Shown here piece by piece: positions 18,103 through 26,449 of a stretch of 42,866 bases of DNA. How positions within the stretch are numbered: position 1 is the stretch's first letter; every line of letters starts with the position of its first letter. A program made the translations under genes and the position numbers. Under the pieces are notes generated by a model that ran no database searches, was not told the origin of the DNA, and saw only the letters and a list, made by a program, of their open reading frames with translations. Origin of the DNA: Ferrovum myxofaciens (lineage in GTDB: Bacteria; Pseudomonadota; Gammaproteobacteria; Burkholderiales; Ferrovaceae); contig NZ_JPOQ01000028.1 in the NCBI RefSeq assembly GCF_000735045.1, positions 1 to 42,866 of the forward strand, in the 5' to 3' direction.

Positions 18103-19167
18103 ATGGCTCTCATTTCCCTGCGTCAGTTGCTCGATCACGCCGCCGAACACGGTTACGGTTTGCCTGCTTTCAACGTGAATAACCTGGAACAGATCCAGGC
18201 CATCATGGAAGCCGCCGCAGCCACCAACAGTCCCGTCATCATGCAAGGTTCCGCCGGTGCCCGTAAATATGCCGGTGAACCTTTCCTGCGCAAGTTGATT
18301 GAAGGCGCTGTGGAAATGTATCCCGATATTCCCGTGTGCATGCATCAGGACCATGGGGCCAGCCCTGTGGTATGTCAACGTTCCATCCGCTCCGGTTTTT
18401 CCAGCGTGATGATGGACGGATCCCTGATGGAAGACATGAAAACTCCCTCCAGTTTCGAGTACAACGTCGGCACCACACGCCGCGTGGTGGAAATGGCTCA
18501 TGCCGTGGGCGTTTCGGTGGAAGGTGAACTGGGTTGTCTGGGTTCCCTGGAATCCGGCATGATGGGGGAAGAGGATGGACACGGCTCCGATGACAAGTTG
18601 AGCCATGATCAGTTGTTGACCGACCCCGAACAGGCAGCGGACTTCGTTCGTCAAACGGAAGTGGACGCTCTGGCCATCGCCATCGGAACCAGCCATGGAG
18701 CCTACAAATTCACCAAGGCGCCCACAGGCGATACCTTGGCCATTTGGCGCGTGAAGGAAATCCATGCCCGGATTCCCAACACCCATCTGGTCATGCACGG
18801 CTCTTCCTCCGTTCCCCAGGACTGGCTCGAGATCATCCGTGCCAACGGTGGAACCATCAAGGAAACCTATGGCGTGCCCGTGGAAGAAATTGTCGAAGCC
18901 ATCAAGTATGGCGTGCGCAAGGTCAACATCGACACCGATATCCGTTTGGCCATGACCGGAGCCATGCGTCAACTCATGTTCAAGAAGCCCGAAGAATTCG
19001 ATCCGCGCAAGTTCCTGGCCGAAGCCCGCAAGGCCGCCATGGGTATCTGCAAGGCCCGCTTCGAAGCCTTTGGCAGTGCCGGACAAGCCAGCAAGATCAA
19101 GCCGATCTCTCTGGAAGTCATGGGGGATCGTTATGCCAAGGGCGAACTCAAGCCCCAGGTGCGTTAA
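18103..19167 (+). CDS. fba: Fructose-bisphosphate aldolase, class II (CbbA type)
   Basis: Zinc-dependent aldolase of 354 residues joining dihydroxyacetone phosphate with glyceraldehyde-3-phosphate (or erythrose-4-phosphate for sedoheptulose bisphosphate). MHQDHGAS at about 80-87 supplies catalytic Asp83 and zinc ligand His84. GTSHGAYKF and [10 protein letters not shown] carry the other zinc-binding histidines, and NIDTDIRLA closes the phosphate site. This is the long CbbA/Fba subclass typical of autotrophs. It is part of the CBB operon, 57 bases before tkt. Confidence 0.97.
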   Translation: MALISLRQLLDHAAEHGYGLPAFNVNNLEQIQAIMEAAAATNSPVIMQGSAGARKYAGEPFLRKLIEGAVEMYPDIPVCMHQDHGASPVVCQRSIRSGFSSVMMDGSLMEDMKTPSSFEYNVGTTRRVVEMAHAVGVSVEGELGCLGSLESGMMGEEDGHGSDDKLSHDQLLTDPEQAADFVRQTEVDALAIAIGTSHGAYKFTKAPTGDTLAIWRVKEIHARIPNTHLVMHGSSSVPQDWLEIIRANGGTIKETYGVPVEEIVEAIKYGVRKVNIDTDIRLAMTGAMRQLMFKKPEEFDPRKFLAEARKAAMGICKARFEAFGSAGQASKIKPISLEVMGDRYAKGELKPQVR

Positions 19168-19224
19168 GACCCCGGCGCGCCAAACCCTTTTTCTATCCTA
19201 AACTTATCGACAAGAGATTTCATC

Positions 19225-21216
19225 ATGACGCAAGGTACAACCTCCACGGCAACGATGGCCAATGCCATTCGCGCACTGGCGATGGATGCGGTGCAAAAAG
19301 CCAATTCCGGCCACCCCGGTGCGCCCATGGGCATGGCAGAAATGTCCGTGGCCCTATGGGGACAGCATTTGAGACATAATCCCACCAACCCTCATTGGGC
19401 GGACCGTGACCGTTTCGTCTTGTCCAATGGTCATGCTTCCATGCTGCTCTATGCCTTGTTGCACCTCACGGGCTACGATCTGCCCATGGACGAACTCAAG
19501 GCTTTTCGCCAATTGCACAGCAAGACCCCTGGACACCCGGAGTATGGCATCACCGTGGGGGTGGAAACTACCACCGGCCCCCTGGGTCAAGGCGTCACCA
19601 ATGCGGTGGGCTTTGCCTTGGCCGAACGCCTGTTGAGAGAACAGTTCAACAAGCCAGGTCACACCATTGTGGATCATCATACCTACGTATTCATGGGGGA
19701 TGGTTGTCTGATGGAAGGGATCAGCCATGAAGCCTGCTCGCTGGCAGGGACGTTGGGGCTGAATAAACTCATCGCCTTCTGGGATGATAATGGCATCTCC
19801 ATCGATGGTCATGTAGAACCCTGGTTTTCGGAAGATGTACCTGGACGATTTGCAGCCTATGGCTGGAACGTGGTTCGGCCCATCGATGGACATGATGTGG
19901 AGGCGGTATCGAAGGCCATCGAGGCCGCCAAAACCAGTACCAAGCCCACCCTGATTTGCTGCAAGACCATCATCGGCAAGGGCAGTCCCAACAAGCAGGG
20001 AACCCACGATGTGCATGGTGCCGCCTTGGGCAATGAGGAAATCGCCGCGACCAGAAAGATGCTCGGCTGGAATTATGGTCCCTTTGAAATTCCTGCGGAA
20101 GTTTATGCGGCATGGGATGCCAAAGCCCGCGGGCAGGCTCAGGAGGCTGAATGGAACCAGCGTTTTGCGGCCTACCAGGCGGCCTACCCCAGCGAAGCGG
20201 CAGAGTTCACGCGCCGCATGAAGGGGGATCTGCCTGCCAACTTCGAACGGGCAGCACTGGAATTCGTGGCCAAGTGTCGGGACAAGGCAGAAAGCATCGC
20301 CACCCGCAAGGCCAGTCAGAATACCCTGGAAGCCTTGAGTCCCGCCCTGCCCGAGTTCTTTGGGGGATCGGCGGACTTGACGGGATCCAACCTGACCAAC
20401 TGGAGTGGCAGCAAGCCGATGAATGCCACCACCCCCGGAAATTACCTGAGTTACGGGGTGCGGGAGTTCGGCATGAGCGCCATCCTCAACGGGTTGGCCC
20501 TGCATGGCGGGTTCATCCCCTATGGCGGCACTTTCCTGACCTTCTCGGATTACAGTCGCAATGCCCTGCGCATGGCCTCGCTGATGCGGATTCGCAGTAT
20601 CTTCGTGTTCACCCACGATTCCATCGGCCTGGGGGAAGATGGTCCGACGCACCAATCCATCGAGCATGTGTCCAGTTTGCGTCTGATCCCGCACATGGAT
20701 GTCTGGCGTCCCTGTGATACCACGGAAACGGCGGTTTCCTGGGATGCGGCTATCCGTCGCAAGGATGGACCCAGTTCCCTGATTTTTAGCCGTCAAAACC
20801 TGCCGTTCCAGACCCGTATGCCTGAGCAGATCATCGAGATCAGCAAGGGGGGCTATGTTCTGAAGGAAGCCGACGGAGCGGCGCAGGCCATTCTCATCGC
20901 CACCGGTTCGGAAGTGGGGTTGGCCGTGGAAGCGCAAAAACTTCTGGCAGCAGAAGGCATCGCCGTACGGGTGGTATCCATGCCCTCCACCTCGGTCTTT
21001 GACCGGCAGGACGCCGAGTACCACGCCTCCGTTCTGCCCAAACATGTGCCCAAGGTGGCGGTGGAAGCGGGTTGTACGGCGCTGTGGTGGAAGTATGGCT
21101 GTAGTGCCGTGGTGGGTATCGATACCTTCGGGGAATCCGCCCCCGCCGGTGCCCTGTTCAAGTACTTTGGTCTGACCGCCGACAAGGTGGCCGCCACGGT
21201 CAAGAGCGTTCTCTAA
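19225..21216 (+). CDS. tkt: Transketolase
   Basis: Thiamine-diphosphate enzyme of 663 residues that interconverts sugar phosphates in the regenerative Calvin cycle. The N-terminal [13 protein letters not shown], the ThDP/Mg motif beginning [10 protein letters not shown], the middle [13 protein letters not shown] with the catalytic histidine, and a normal C-terminal domain ending [11 protein letters not shown] are all present. It is the last gene of the CBB operon and is followed by a strong terminator. Confidence 0.97.
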   Translation: MTQGTTSTATMANAIRALAMDAVQKANSGHPGAPMGMAEMSVALWGQHLRHNPTNPHWADRDRFVLSNGHASMLLYALLHLTGYDLPMDELKAFRQLHSKTPGHPEYGITVGVETTTGPLGQGVTNAVGFALAERLLREQFNKPGHTIVDHHTYVFMGDGCLMEGISHEACSLAGTLGLNKLIAFWDDNGISIDGHVEPWFSEDVPGRFAAYGWNVVRPIDGHDVEAVSKAIEAAKTSTKPTLICCKTIIGKGSPNKQGTHDVHGAALGNEEIAATRKMLGWNYGPFEIPAEVYAAWDAKARGQAQEAEWNQRFAAYQAAYPSEAAEFTRRMKGDLPANFERAALEFVAKCRDKAESIATRKASQNTLEALSPALPEFFGGSADLTGSNLTNWSGSKPMNATTPGNYLSYGVREFGMSAILNGLALHGGFIPYGGTFLTFSDYSRNALRMASLMRIRSIFVFTHDSIGLGEDGPTHQSIEHVSSLRLIPHMDVWRPCDTTETAVSWDAAIRRKDGPSSLIFSRQNLPFQTRMPEQIIEISKGGYVLKEADGAAQAILIATGSEVGLAVEAQKLLAAEGIAVRVVSMPSTSVFDRQDAEYHASVLPKHVPKVAVEAGCTALWWKYGCSAVVGIDTFGESAPAGALFKYFGLTADKVAATVKSVL

Positions 21217-21233
21217 ACCAAAACGCACGTCCA

Positions 21234-21275
21234 AAAAAACGGCCTTCCCTCCCAAGGGGAAGGCCGTTTTTATTG
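21234..21275 (+). terminator. Terminator of the CBB operon
   Basis: AAAAACGGCCTTCCC and GGGAAGGCCGTTTTT form a stem of about 15 pairs around a TCCCAAG loop, with A-rich and U-rich flanks. It may work in both directions and separates the carbon-fixation genes from the cytochrome genes. Confidence 0.92.
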
Positions 21276-21452
21276 TGCTCTCGGACGGGTTGTTGTAATT
21301 AAACAACGCCACGAATTTTTTCTTACCAATTGTTACAAAACTATTTACAGACCCATTAAGCCGGTGTTAATTTTTGACCTGGCGCAAATCGCTCCATTTC
21401 GGGGCGTGATGCACCAACTCGGTTCCTACAGAAAAACATAGGGGGTTTCAGA

Positions 21453-22925
21453 ATGAAGGTATCCAACCTGCTTGGAAAGGCAAAGGGCTCAGCCCTGTTG
21501 CTGCTGGGCACGGCATCTGTGGTGGTATCCATGGACGCCAATGCCATTCCGGTCTTTGCTCGGCAAACCGGCTTTAAGTGCGTGGCCTGTCACGTTGGGG
21601 GCATGTTCCCGCAACTGACTTCACTCGGTCGTATGTTCAAATTGACCGGTTACACCATGGGCAACCGCCCCAATCTGGACGGTCTGGAAGTTCAGAATGA
21701 CTATCCGCCTGTGGCCATCATGGTGCAGGGTGCGAAGCAGTACTACAACAATACTCGTGCAGGACAAGGTACGCCCTCATCATCAGCCGATCTGCAGGTG
21801 GTGAGTCTGTTTGCCGGCGGCAAGATCACTGACAACTTCGGGGCCTTCATGCAATGGACCGGGCAGAAATACGCCAATTTGCAATCAGGATCTCAAGTAG
21901 GTTATAACGCTGCGGCGATCGACAATACGGAATTCCGTTATGCTGATCGTACAGTAACTCCCAATAGCGATCTGATTCTGGGGGCGTATATCAACAACCG
22001 CGCTATGATGTCCGATGTCTGGAACAACTTTGGCGCCTGGGAATCGGGCTGGATCAATTATTTCAATCCGGGTGGTCCCCTAGCACCAACTACCTACATG
22101 ATGGGAGAGTCTTCTCAACATGCGGCTGTGGGGGTAGGGGGCTATTTCTTCAAGGACAAGACCTGGTACGGTGAACTGGCGGTTTACAAGTCACCCACCC
22201 ACGGTCCCTTCTCGATGCTGACCGCAGGAACCACCTCGGTCGGAAATACTGCGGTGACTTCACTGCTGGAGCCTTCTCCCTACTTCCGCTTTGCCTACAA
22301 CAAGGAATGGGGCGCCAACAGTTTCGAAGCCGGGATTCATGGGATGATGTCCTATGTTTATGGGACGCCTCTTTATGGTGCACCAGCGGCTACTAACTCA
22401 CTTCCAGGTGGACCTGCCAGCGCTTATCATGACGTCGGTTTGGATGCACAGTACCAATATGTCCTCGATCCCCATTACTTTGCCGCCCATGCTCGGGTAA
22501 CCCGTGAATTGATGAATAACACCCCTGGGCAAGCGAATTGGGAAGGATTGTTTGCAACTAATGCAACGGATAATTTAACCGAAACCTATATTGATGCTAC
22601 CTATGTTTATGAAGCTAAGTACGGGGCTCAGTTGAGTTACGCCAGTGCCACAGGGTCCAATGATGCTGGGCTCTACGGTGCTGGTACTGCTCTCAATCCT
22701 GCTACTGGGGCCTATTCGGCTACGGGTAGTCCTAACTGGAGGTCCTGGACCCCCAATATTTTCTGGCAACCTTACCAGAATCTGCGTATCGGGTATATGT
22801 ACACTTTCTACACCGAGATGGGTGGGGTGAATAGCGGAAGCAATGTTACCTTTGGGGTAGGTGGTCCGAAGTTCAGCCCAGCGAACTTCAATACCTCCAT
22901 GCTGTACGTCGGGTTCATTTATTAA
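21453..22925 (+). CDS. cyc2: Cyc2-like outer-membrane porin-cytochrome
   Basis: Predicted Fe(II)-oxidising fused cytochrome-porin of 490 residues. A signal peptide ends at ...DANA, and the mature protein starts IPVFARQTGFKCVACH with one c-type haem site (Cys43, Cys46, His47), followed by LTSLGRMFKLTGY. This arrangement of FARQTG, CxxCH and F-LxGY is the Cyc2 N-terminal signature. The remaining ~420 residues are Gly/Tyr/Asn-rich, alternate like beta-strands, and end in FIY, as outer-membrane barrels do. Length is close to the ~485 residues of Acidithiobacillus Cyc2. GGGGG precedes the ATG. It sits two genes from tkt and beside a c4-type cytochrome. Confidence 0.78.
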   Translation: MKVSNLLGKAKGSALLLLGTASVVVSMDANAIPVFARQTGFKCVACHVGGMFPQLTSLGRMFKLTGYTMGNRPNLDGLEVQNDYPPVAIMVQGAKQYYNNTRAGQGTPSSSADLQVVSLFAGGKITDNFGAFMQWTGQKYANLQSGSQVGYNAAAIDNTEFRYADRTVTPNSDLILGAYINNRAMMSDVWNNFGAWESGWINYFNPGGPLAPTTYMMGESSQHAAVGVGGYFFKDKTWYGELAVYKSPTHGPFSMLTAGTTSVGNTAVTSLLEPSPYFRFAYNKEWGANSFEAGIHGMMSYVYGTPLYGAPAATNSLPGGPASAYHDVGLDAQYQYVLDPHYFAAHARVTRELMNNTPGQANWEGLFATNATDNLTETYIDATYVYEAKYGAQLSYASATGSNDAGLYGAGTALNPATGAYSATGSPNWRSWTPNIFWQPYQNLRIGYMYTFYTEMGGVNSGSNVTFGVGGPKFSPANFNTSMLYVGFIY

Positions 22926-22937
22926 TAGGGGATGAAT

Positions 22938-23639
22938 ATGAAAAATGTTAAGACCATTCTGACCCTTTCCGCCTTGTCACTGGCGCTGGGGGCTTGTTCC
23001 ACCGGCATCACCAAGAGCCGGAATCTGGGGAACCCGAACGTAACCGGCAATACGCTGGCTCAGCAGGTGTGTTCGGTCTGTCACGGCAACATTGGAAACT
23101 CTGTCAACGGTAATTCCGTCAACCCGACCTTCCCGAATCTGGCGGGTCAGCAGAAGGATTACCTGGTTGCTCAAATGACGGCGTTCCATGAAAAGACCCG
23201 GAAGGATCCCGCTGCCCAGCAGATGATGTGGGGGATCGCCCGTAACTTTACGCCCAAGCAGATCGATGAGTTGGCCACGTTCTACTCCAACCAGAAACCT
23301 CTGCCCAACCCCGCCCACGGCAATGCTGCCTTGATCGCCGAAGGCCAGAAGATTTTCAACGAAGGGTTGCTGGACAAGGGCGTGCCTGCCTGTATGGGCT
23401 GTCACGGTTCCAGTGGAGAAGGCAATGGGGTGATCCCACGCCTGGCGGGACAACATGCCAACTACGTGTACAAACAGTTGAATGTGTTCGATCGCGATGC
23501 CAAGACCTCGGATGGCAAGGAAAATGTGCCGGATTCTGCGCTTGAGCGGCCCACCGGTGGTGTGATGGAAATGGTGGCCAGTGCTCTGACCAAGGAACAA
23601 AAACGCGCCATGGCCGCCTACGTGCAGTCACTGCGCTAA
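22938..23639 (+). CDS. Dihaem cytochrome c4-type lipoprotein
   Basis: Periplasmic electron carrier of 233 residues. A lipobox (LGAC, Cys20) implies membrane anchoring. Two tandem c-type domains carry CSVCH (45-49) and CMGCH (152-156), each followed by LAGQ...Y and an axial-Met region, as in cytochrome c4. Immediately downstream of the Cyc2-like gene it occupies the place of Cyc1 in Acidithiobacillus, and probably carries electrons from the outer membrane toward a terminal oxidase. The second ATG (22938) is chosen because AGGGG lies six bases before it, while it abuts the first ATG at 22932. Confidence 0.88.
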   Translation: MKNVKTILTLSALSLALGACSTGITKSRNLGNPNVTGNTLAQQVCSVCHGNIGNSVNGNSVNPTFPNLAGQQKDYLVAQMTAFHEKTRKDPAAQQMMWGIARNFTPKQIDELATFYSNQKPLPNPAHGNAALIAEGQKIFNEGLLDKGVPACMGCHGSSGEGNGVIPRLAGQHANYVYKQLNVFDRDAKTSDGKENVPDSALERPTGGVMEMVASALTKEQKRAMAAYVQSLR

Positions 23640-23686
23640 AATATCACCGCCCCCGCTTTAATGGGGGGCAAAAAGGTTGTATCTTT

Positions 23687-23711
23687 GCCCCGCTTCGGCG
23701 GGGCATTTTTC
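23687..23711 (+). terminator. Terminator after the cytochrome pair
   Basis: GCCCCGC-TTCG-GCGGGGC, a stable UUCG tetraloop hairpin, followed by ATTTTTC. A further GC stem (GCCCCC/GGGGGC, about 23649-23669) lies just upstream. Confidence 0.9.
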
Positions 23712-23786
23712 ATTCTTTTTCCACTCAATACCTCACGCTTGTTGGCCTTGCGAAAACTGGATCTGACCGCACTTGGTTTGCCTGTT

Positions 23787-24182
23787 TTAAGCGCGTATGA
23801 TGATGATTTCTATGGGTAGTAACAGATTTTTCCAAACTCGGTCCGCTGTAAGTATGGGTAATTTCATGATCGTCCCCAGCGCCAGACAGGCGCGGTCACC
23901 CAAGGATAATCCCAAGGCTTTTCCGGGTAGGCGCAATGCCCCGGTTTGAAACGCTTGTGCCGTATCGTAGGGGACGACTTCCAGTTCCAGATTGAATAAC
24001 GTTTCATGGACAATATCTGTAGGCATGCCTTGATCCATCAGTTTGCTGACCAGTTCGGCGTAATTTACCGCGGAAATCAAACCCGATCCTGTTTCAAGGA
24101 TAGGCAGCACTTGATCCGCTCCGGCTTCAGAAAACAGATAAGCCAGGACCGCCGAGGCATCCAGTACCACCTTATTCATCAT
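23787..24182 (-). CDS. vapC: VapC-family PIN-domain toxin
   Basis: Ribonuclease toxin of 131 residues with a complete PIN active site: Asp8 in VVLDASAVLAYLF, Glu43 in NYAELVSKL, Asp96 in SLGDRACLALG and Asp114 in ILTADRVW. The family cleaves specific RNAs, often initiator tRNA or rRNA. The start overlaps the antitoxin stop by ATGA. An adjacent second ATG (24179) is possible. Unlike the PIN fragment at 8859, this copy looks functional. Confidence 0.9.
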   Translation of the reverse strand: MMNKVVLDASAVLAYLFSEAGADQVLPILETGSGLISAVNYAELVSKLMDQGMPTDIVHETLFNLELEVVPYDTAQAFQTGALRLPGKALGLSLGDRACLALGTIMKLPILTADRVWKNLLLPIEIIIIRA

Positions 24183-24433
24183 TCATCTTGACTGGAAAGT
24201 TTGCGTTCGCGCAGGAAACTGTCCACAACGTGATCAGACGCCTGAGCATGGCATTTGACCAAGTTTAGTGCATTTTCCAGGCGTTGTTTGCGCGTGGCAA
24301 TACGCAACTCGCGGACTTCCTCCGACCAGTTCAATAAAACCTGATCCCCGATGTTCACTCCCATTTTTAGGCGGATATCTGCCGGGATGACAATTCTGCC
24401 TCCCTGGGACACTTGAACGGCGATTTGTGTCAT
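24179..24433 (-). CDS. vapB: AbrB/SpoVT-type antitoxin (VapB)
   Basis: Antitoxin of 84 residues with an N-terminal swapped-hairpin DNA-binding domain (VSQGGRIVIPADIRLKMGVN, GDQVLLNW) and a charged helical tail for toxin binding. The start is set at ATG 24433, which has GGAGAG just upstream. An earlier in-frame ATG at 24451 would place that ribosome site inside the coding region. It precedes vapC in the same operon and is expected to repress it through the repeats at 24471-24496. Confidence 0.87.
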   Translation of the reverse strand: MTQIAVQVSQGGRIVIPADIRLKMGVNIGDQVLLNWSEEVRELRIATRKQRLENALNLVKCHAQASDHVVDSFLRERKLSSQDE

Positions 24434-24468
24434 TATCTCTCCATGTGTCATTTTATGTTGATAATGGC

Positions 24469-24497
24469 ATGATACGATCAGGATCCGATAAAATCAA
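24469..24497 (-). promoter_or_regulatory. vapBC promoter with repeated operator
   Basis: On the minus strand TTGATT (24497-24492), 17 bases, TATCAT (24474-24469). On the plus strand the direct repeats GATACGATCA (24471-24480) and GATAAAATCA (24487-24496) overlap the -10 and -35 boxes with a 16-base period, suggesting antitoxin binding sites. Confidence 0.6.
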
Positions 24498-24526
24498 TTC
24501 GTGGATGATTTAAGGGTGGGAGAGCG

Positions 24527-25510
24527 ATGAAACGAATTCTGGTGGGGGATATTGGCGGAACCAAAACGCGCCTGGCCTTGGCCGAGGGGGAGGGTACGGT
24601 GGTGGTGCTGACGGAGGTACGGACGTACCCCAGTTTGCACTACGCCACCTTGGAACTCGTGCTGGAAGAATACGTCACCCAGGTGGGTTTCCCGGTGGAA
24701 GGGATTGCTCTGGGGGTGGCGGGCCCGGTTTCCAGGCAGCGCGCACAGGTGACCAACCTGCCCTGGGTGGTGGAGAGTGCAGCGCTACGCCAACGCTTCG
24801 GGGTCCAGTGCATTCTGCTCAATGATCTGGAAGCCGTGGCCTGGGGGTTGCCTGCCTTGAGGGGGGATGAACTTTTTTCCTTGCAGGAAGGGGTGCCCTC
24901 TGAAGGGAATCGCGCGGTGATTGCAGCGGGGACGGGGTTGGGTGAGGCAGGCATTCATTGGGATGGAACCCGCTTTCACCCCTTCGCCACGGAGGGAGGA
25001 CATACTTCTTTTGCCCCCCGTACGGAGCGGGAAATAGCGCTCTGGCGATTTCTTCAGGCGCGCCATGGCCATGTCAGTTGGGAACGGGTGGTCTCGGGGA
25101 TGGCCCTGCCTGAACTTCACGAGTTTTTGCGGGCCCATGAACATTCTTCAATCCCCGCCTGGTTACAGGCGGCTTTGGAGGGAGCCTCCGCAGGCGCGGT
25201 ATTGGCGCAGGCGGCACTGGAAGCTACGGATCCGCTGTGCGTGGAATTGATGCATTGGTTCGTCCGTTTGTATGGCGCAGAGGCAGGCAATCTGGCGCTC
25301 AAAGTGATGAGTCGGGGAGGGGTGTATGTAGGGGGAGGGATTGCCCCCAAAATCTTGCCCCTGCTACGCCAACCCGGTTTTCTGGAGTCTTTCGTGGATA
25401 AGGGGCGCATGCGCCCCCTGCTGGAAGCCATGCCGGTACAGGTCATTCTGACGGACCAGGTGGCCCTTTACGGATTGGCGCTGGCAGCCAGAAGTTCGCG
25501 CATTTGCTGA
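24527..25510 (+). CDS. glk: Glucokinase
   Basis: ATP-dependent glucose kinase of 327 residues. The phosphate loop is LVGDIGGTKTRLAL at about 5-18. Sugar and ATP contacts include LNDLEAVAWG, AAGTGLGEA and ATEGGHTSFAPRT, and KVMSRGGVYVGGGIAPKIL is near the C-terminus, as in E. coli Glk. Its last 43 bases overlap the end of the convergent glycosylase-like gene. In an autotroph it probably serves turnover of storage glucose. Confidence 0.94.
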   Translation: MKRILVGDIGGTKTRLALAEGEGTVVVLTEVRTYPSLHYATLELVLEEYVTQVGFPVEGIALGVAGPVSRQRAQVTNLPWVVESAALRQRFGVQCILLNDLEAVAWGLPALRGDELFSLQEGVPSEGNRAVIAAGTGLGEAGIHWDGTRFHPFATEGGHTSFAPRTEREIALWRFLQARHGHVSWERVVSGMALPELHEFLRAHEHSSIPAWLQAALEGASAGAVLAQAALEATDPLCVELMHWFVRLYGAEAGNLALKVMSRGGVYVGGGIAPKILPLLRQPGFLESFVDKGRMRPLLEAMPVQVILTDQVALYGLALAARSSRIC

Positions 25511-26169
25511 TGGAATAACCTGCCTCCCCCGTTGGCGGGGTGGCGCACCGGGTGGGCGCTTATCCCAAGGGAAGCCAGGGTTGCCTGACTCTTGCGTCCG
25601 ATGGCAACGAGGTGGCCTTGAGGGAATAAGGCCAGAAAGGCCCTGAGGGTCTCCTTGCCCGACTCCAGTTCCGCATCCGTGGGGGTACGGTTGGTGAGGG
25701 GGCTGAGCGGGTGATGGGGATGCCAGGCAAAGGCATTCCACAGGACAAAATCATGGCTGTGGCCGAGTCCCAGCATCGTGTTCCAGACCATGGTCGCGGT
25801 AGGTTCCAGAGCCCCTGCGGGATTTTGTCGGCCATTGGAAAGTAACGTCCCACTGGTACGGAATTTTTTCCCTGAAAAAAAGCGCTGGGTCGGGGCGGCG
25901 TTCTGGCTGCCCGCGTCTTCGAGCAAGCGTCGTTCACTGGTCATCGCACAACCGGAAAACTTGGCCCCCTGGTAACCGGGCGCTTCAGCAATCAGGATCC
26001 AGTGCGCCCGGTTCCGGCGTTCCTCCAGATAGCGGGTCAGATGGGAGAGGCGGTGCTGCGGTGCCGCCGGACTGGCGTCATTGAGGGGGTCTGTGTCTCG
26101 CCAGGGGTTGAAAACAGTGGAACTGGAGATTCGTGCGTGCAAAAGGTCGAGAAAAGGGGTCAGGGTCAC
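25468..26169 (-). CDS. Uracil-DNA glycosylase superfamily protein
   Basis: Predicted DNA-repair glycosylase-like protein of about 233 residues. Motif 1 resembles ILIAEAPGYQGAKFSG (family 4/5 GEAPG type), VLWNAFAWHPH is the middle motif, and VRHPANGG resembles the C-terminal HPS loop. The start is uncertain: the GTG at 26169 gives VTLTPFLDLLHAR, where the family-like sequence appears to begin, while another GTG at 26265 would extend it by 32 low-similarity residues. It converges on glk with a 43-base overlap. Confidence 0.75.
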   Translation of the reverse strand: MTLTPFLDLLHARISSSTVFNPWRDTDPLNDASPAAPQHRLSHLTRYLEERRNRAHWILIAEAPGYQGAKFSGCAMTSERRLLEDAGSQNAAPTQRFFSGKKFRTSGTLLSNGRQNPAGALEPTATMVWNTMLGLGHSHDFVLWNAFAWHPHHPLSPLTNRTPTDAELESGKETLRAFLALFPQGHLVAIGRKSQATLASLGISAHPVRHPANGGGRLFHQQMRELLAASANP

Positions 26170-26380
26170 GTCCGGCCTGGAATGGTTGAGAGAACAGGTT
26201 GCTGAAAAAAGAAGTTGGCAGGTGAAGGCATCGATGATTCCCCTGGCGAGGGAGGATTGTCGCACTGCGGCAGGATTTTGGAAAGGGAGTGAAGGGGAGA
26301 ATTGAGGCAGGAAAGTGCTGTTTTTGTACAGAGACAGGAGAGGTATGTTACAGGTATGCTACAGATTGTGGGTAAACCCC

Positions 26381-26407
26381 TCAAGTTTGGGTTGGATCAT
26401 CCGATAG
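26381..26407 (+). promoter_or_regulatory. Sigma-28 (FliA) promoter
   Basis: TCAAGTTT (26381-26388), exactly 11 bases, TCCGATAG (26400-26407), against the consensus TAAAGTTT-N11-GCCGATAA: 7 of 8 and 6 of 8 matches. It lies 42 bases before the chemoreceptor start, as expected for a late flagellar/chemotaxis gene. Confidence 0.75.
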
Positions 26408-26449
26408 TACGGGTATGGGTGCAGATCAAGGTTCAAATAGGGAATATTC

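Noticed and set aside
18073-19086. Minus-strand frame of 337 codons opposite fba
   Set aside because: Shadow of the aldolase gene, with repetitive Gly/His/Phe composition.
19354-21312. Long minus-strand open frame (652 codons) opposite tkt
   Set aside because: It is antisense to a full-length transketolase, has His/Gly/Gln-rich shadow composition and no motif. It is produced by the codon bias of the real gene.
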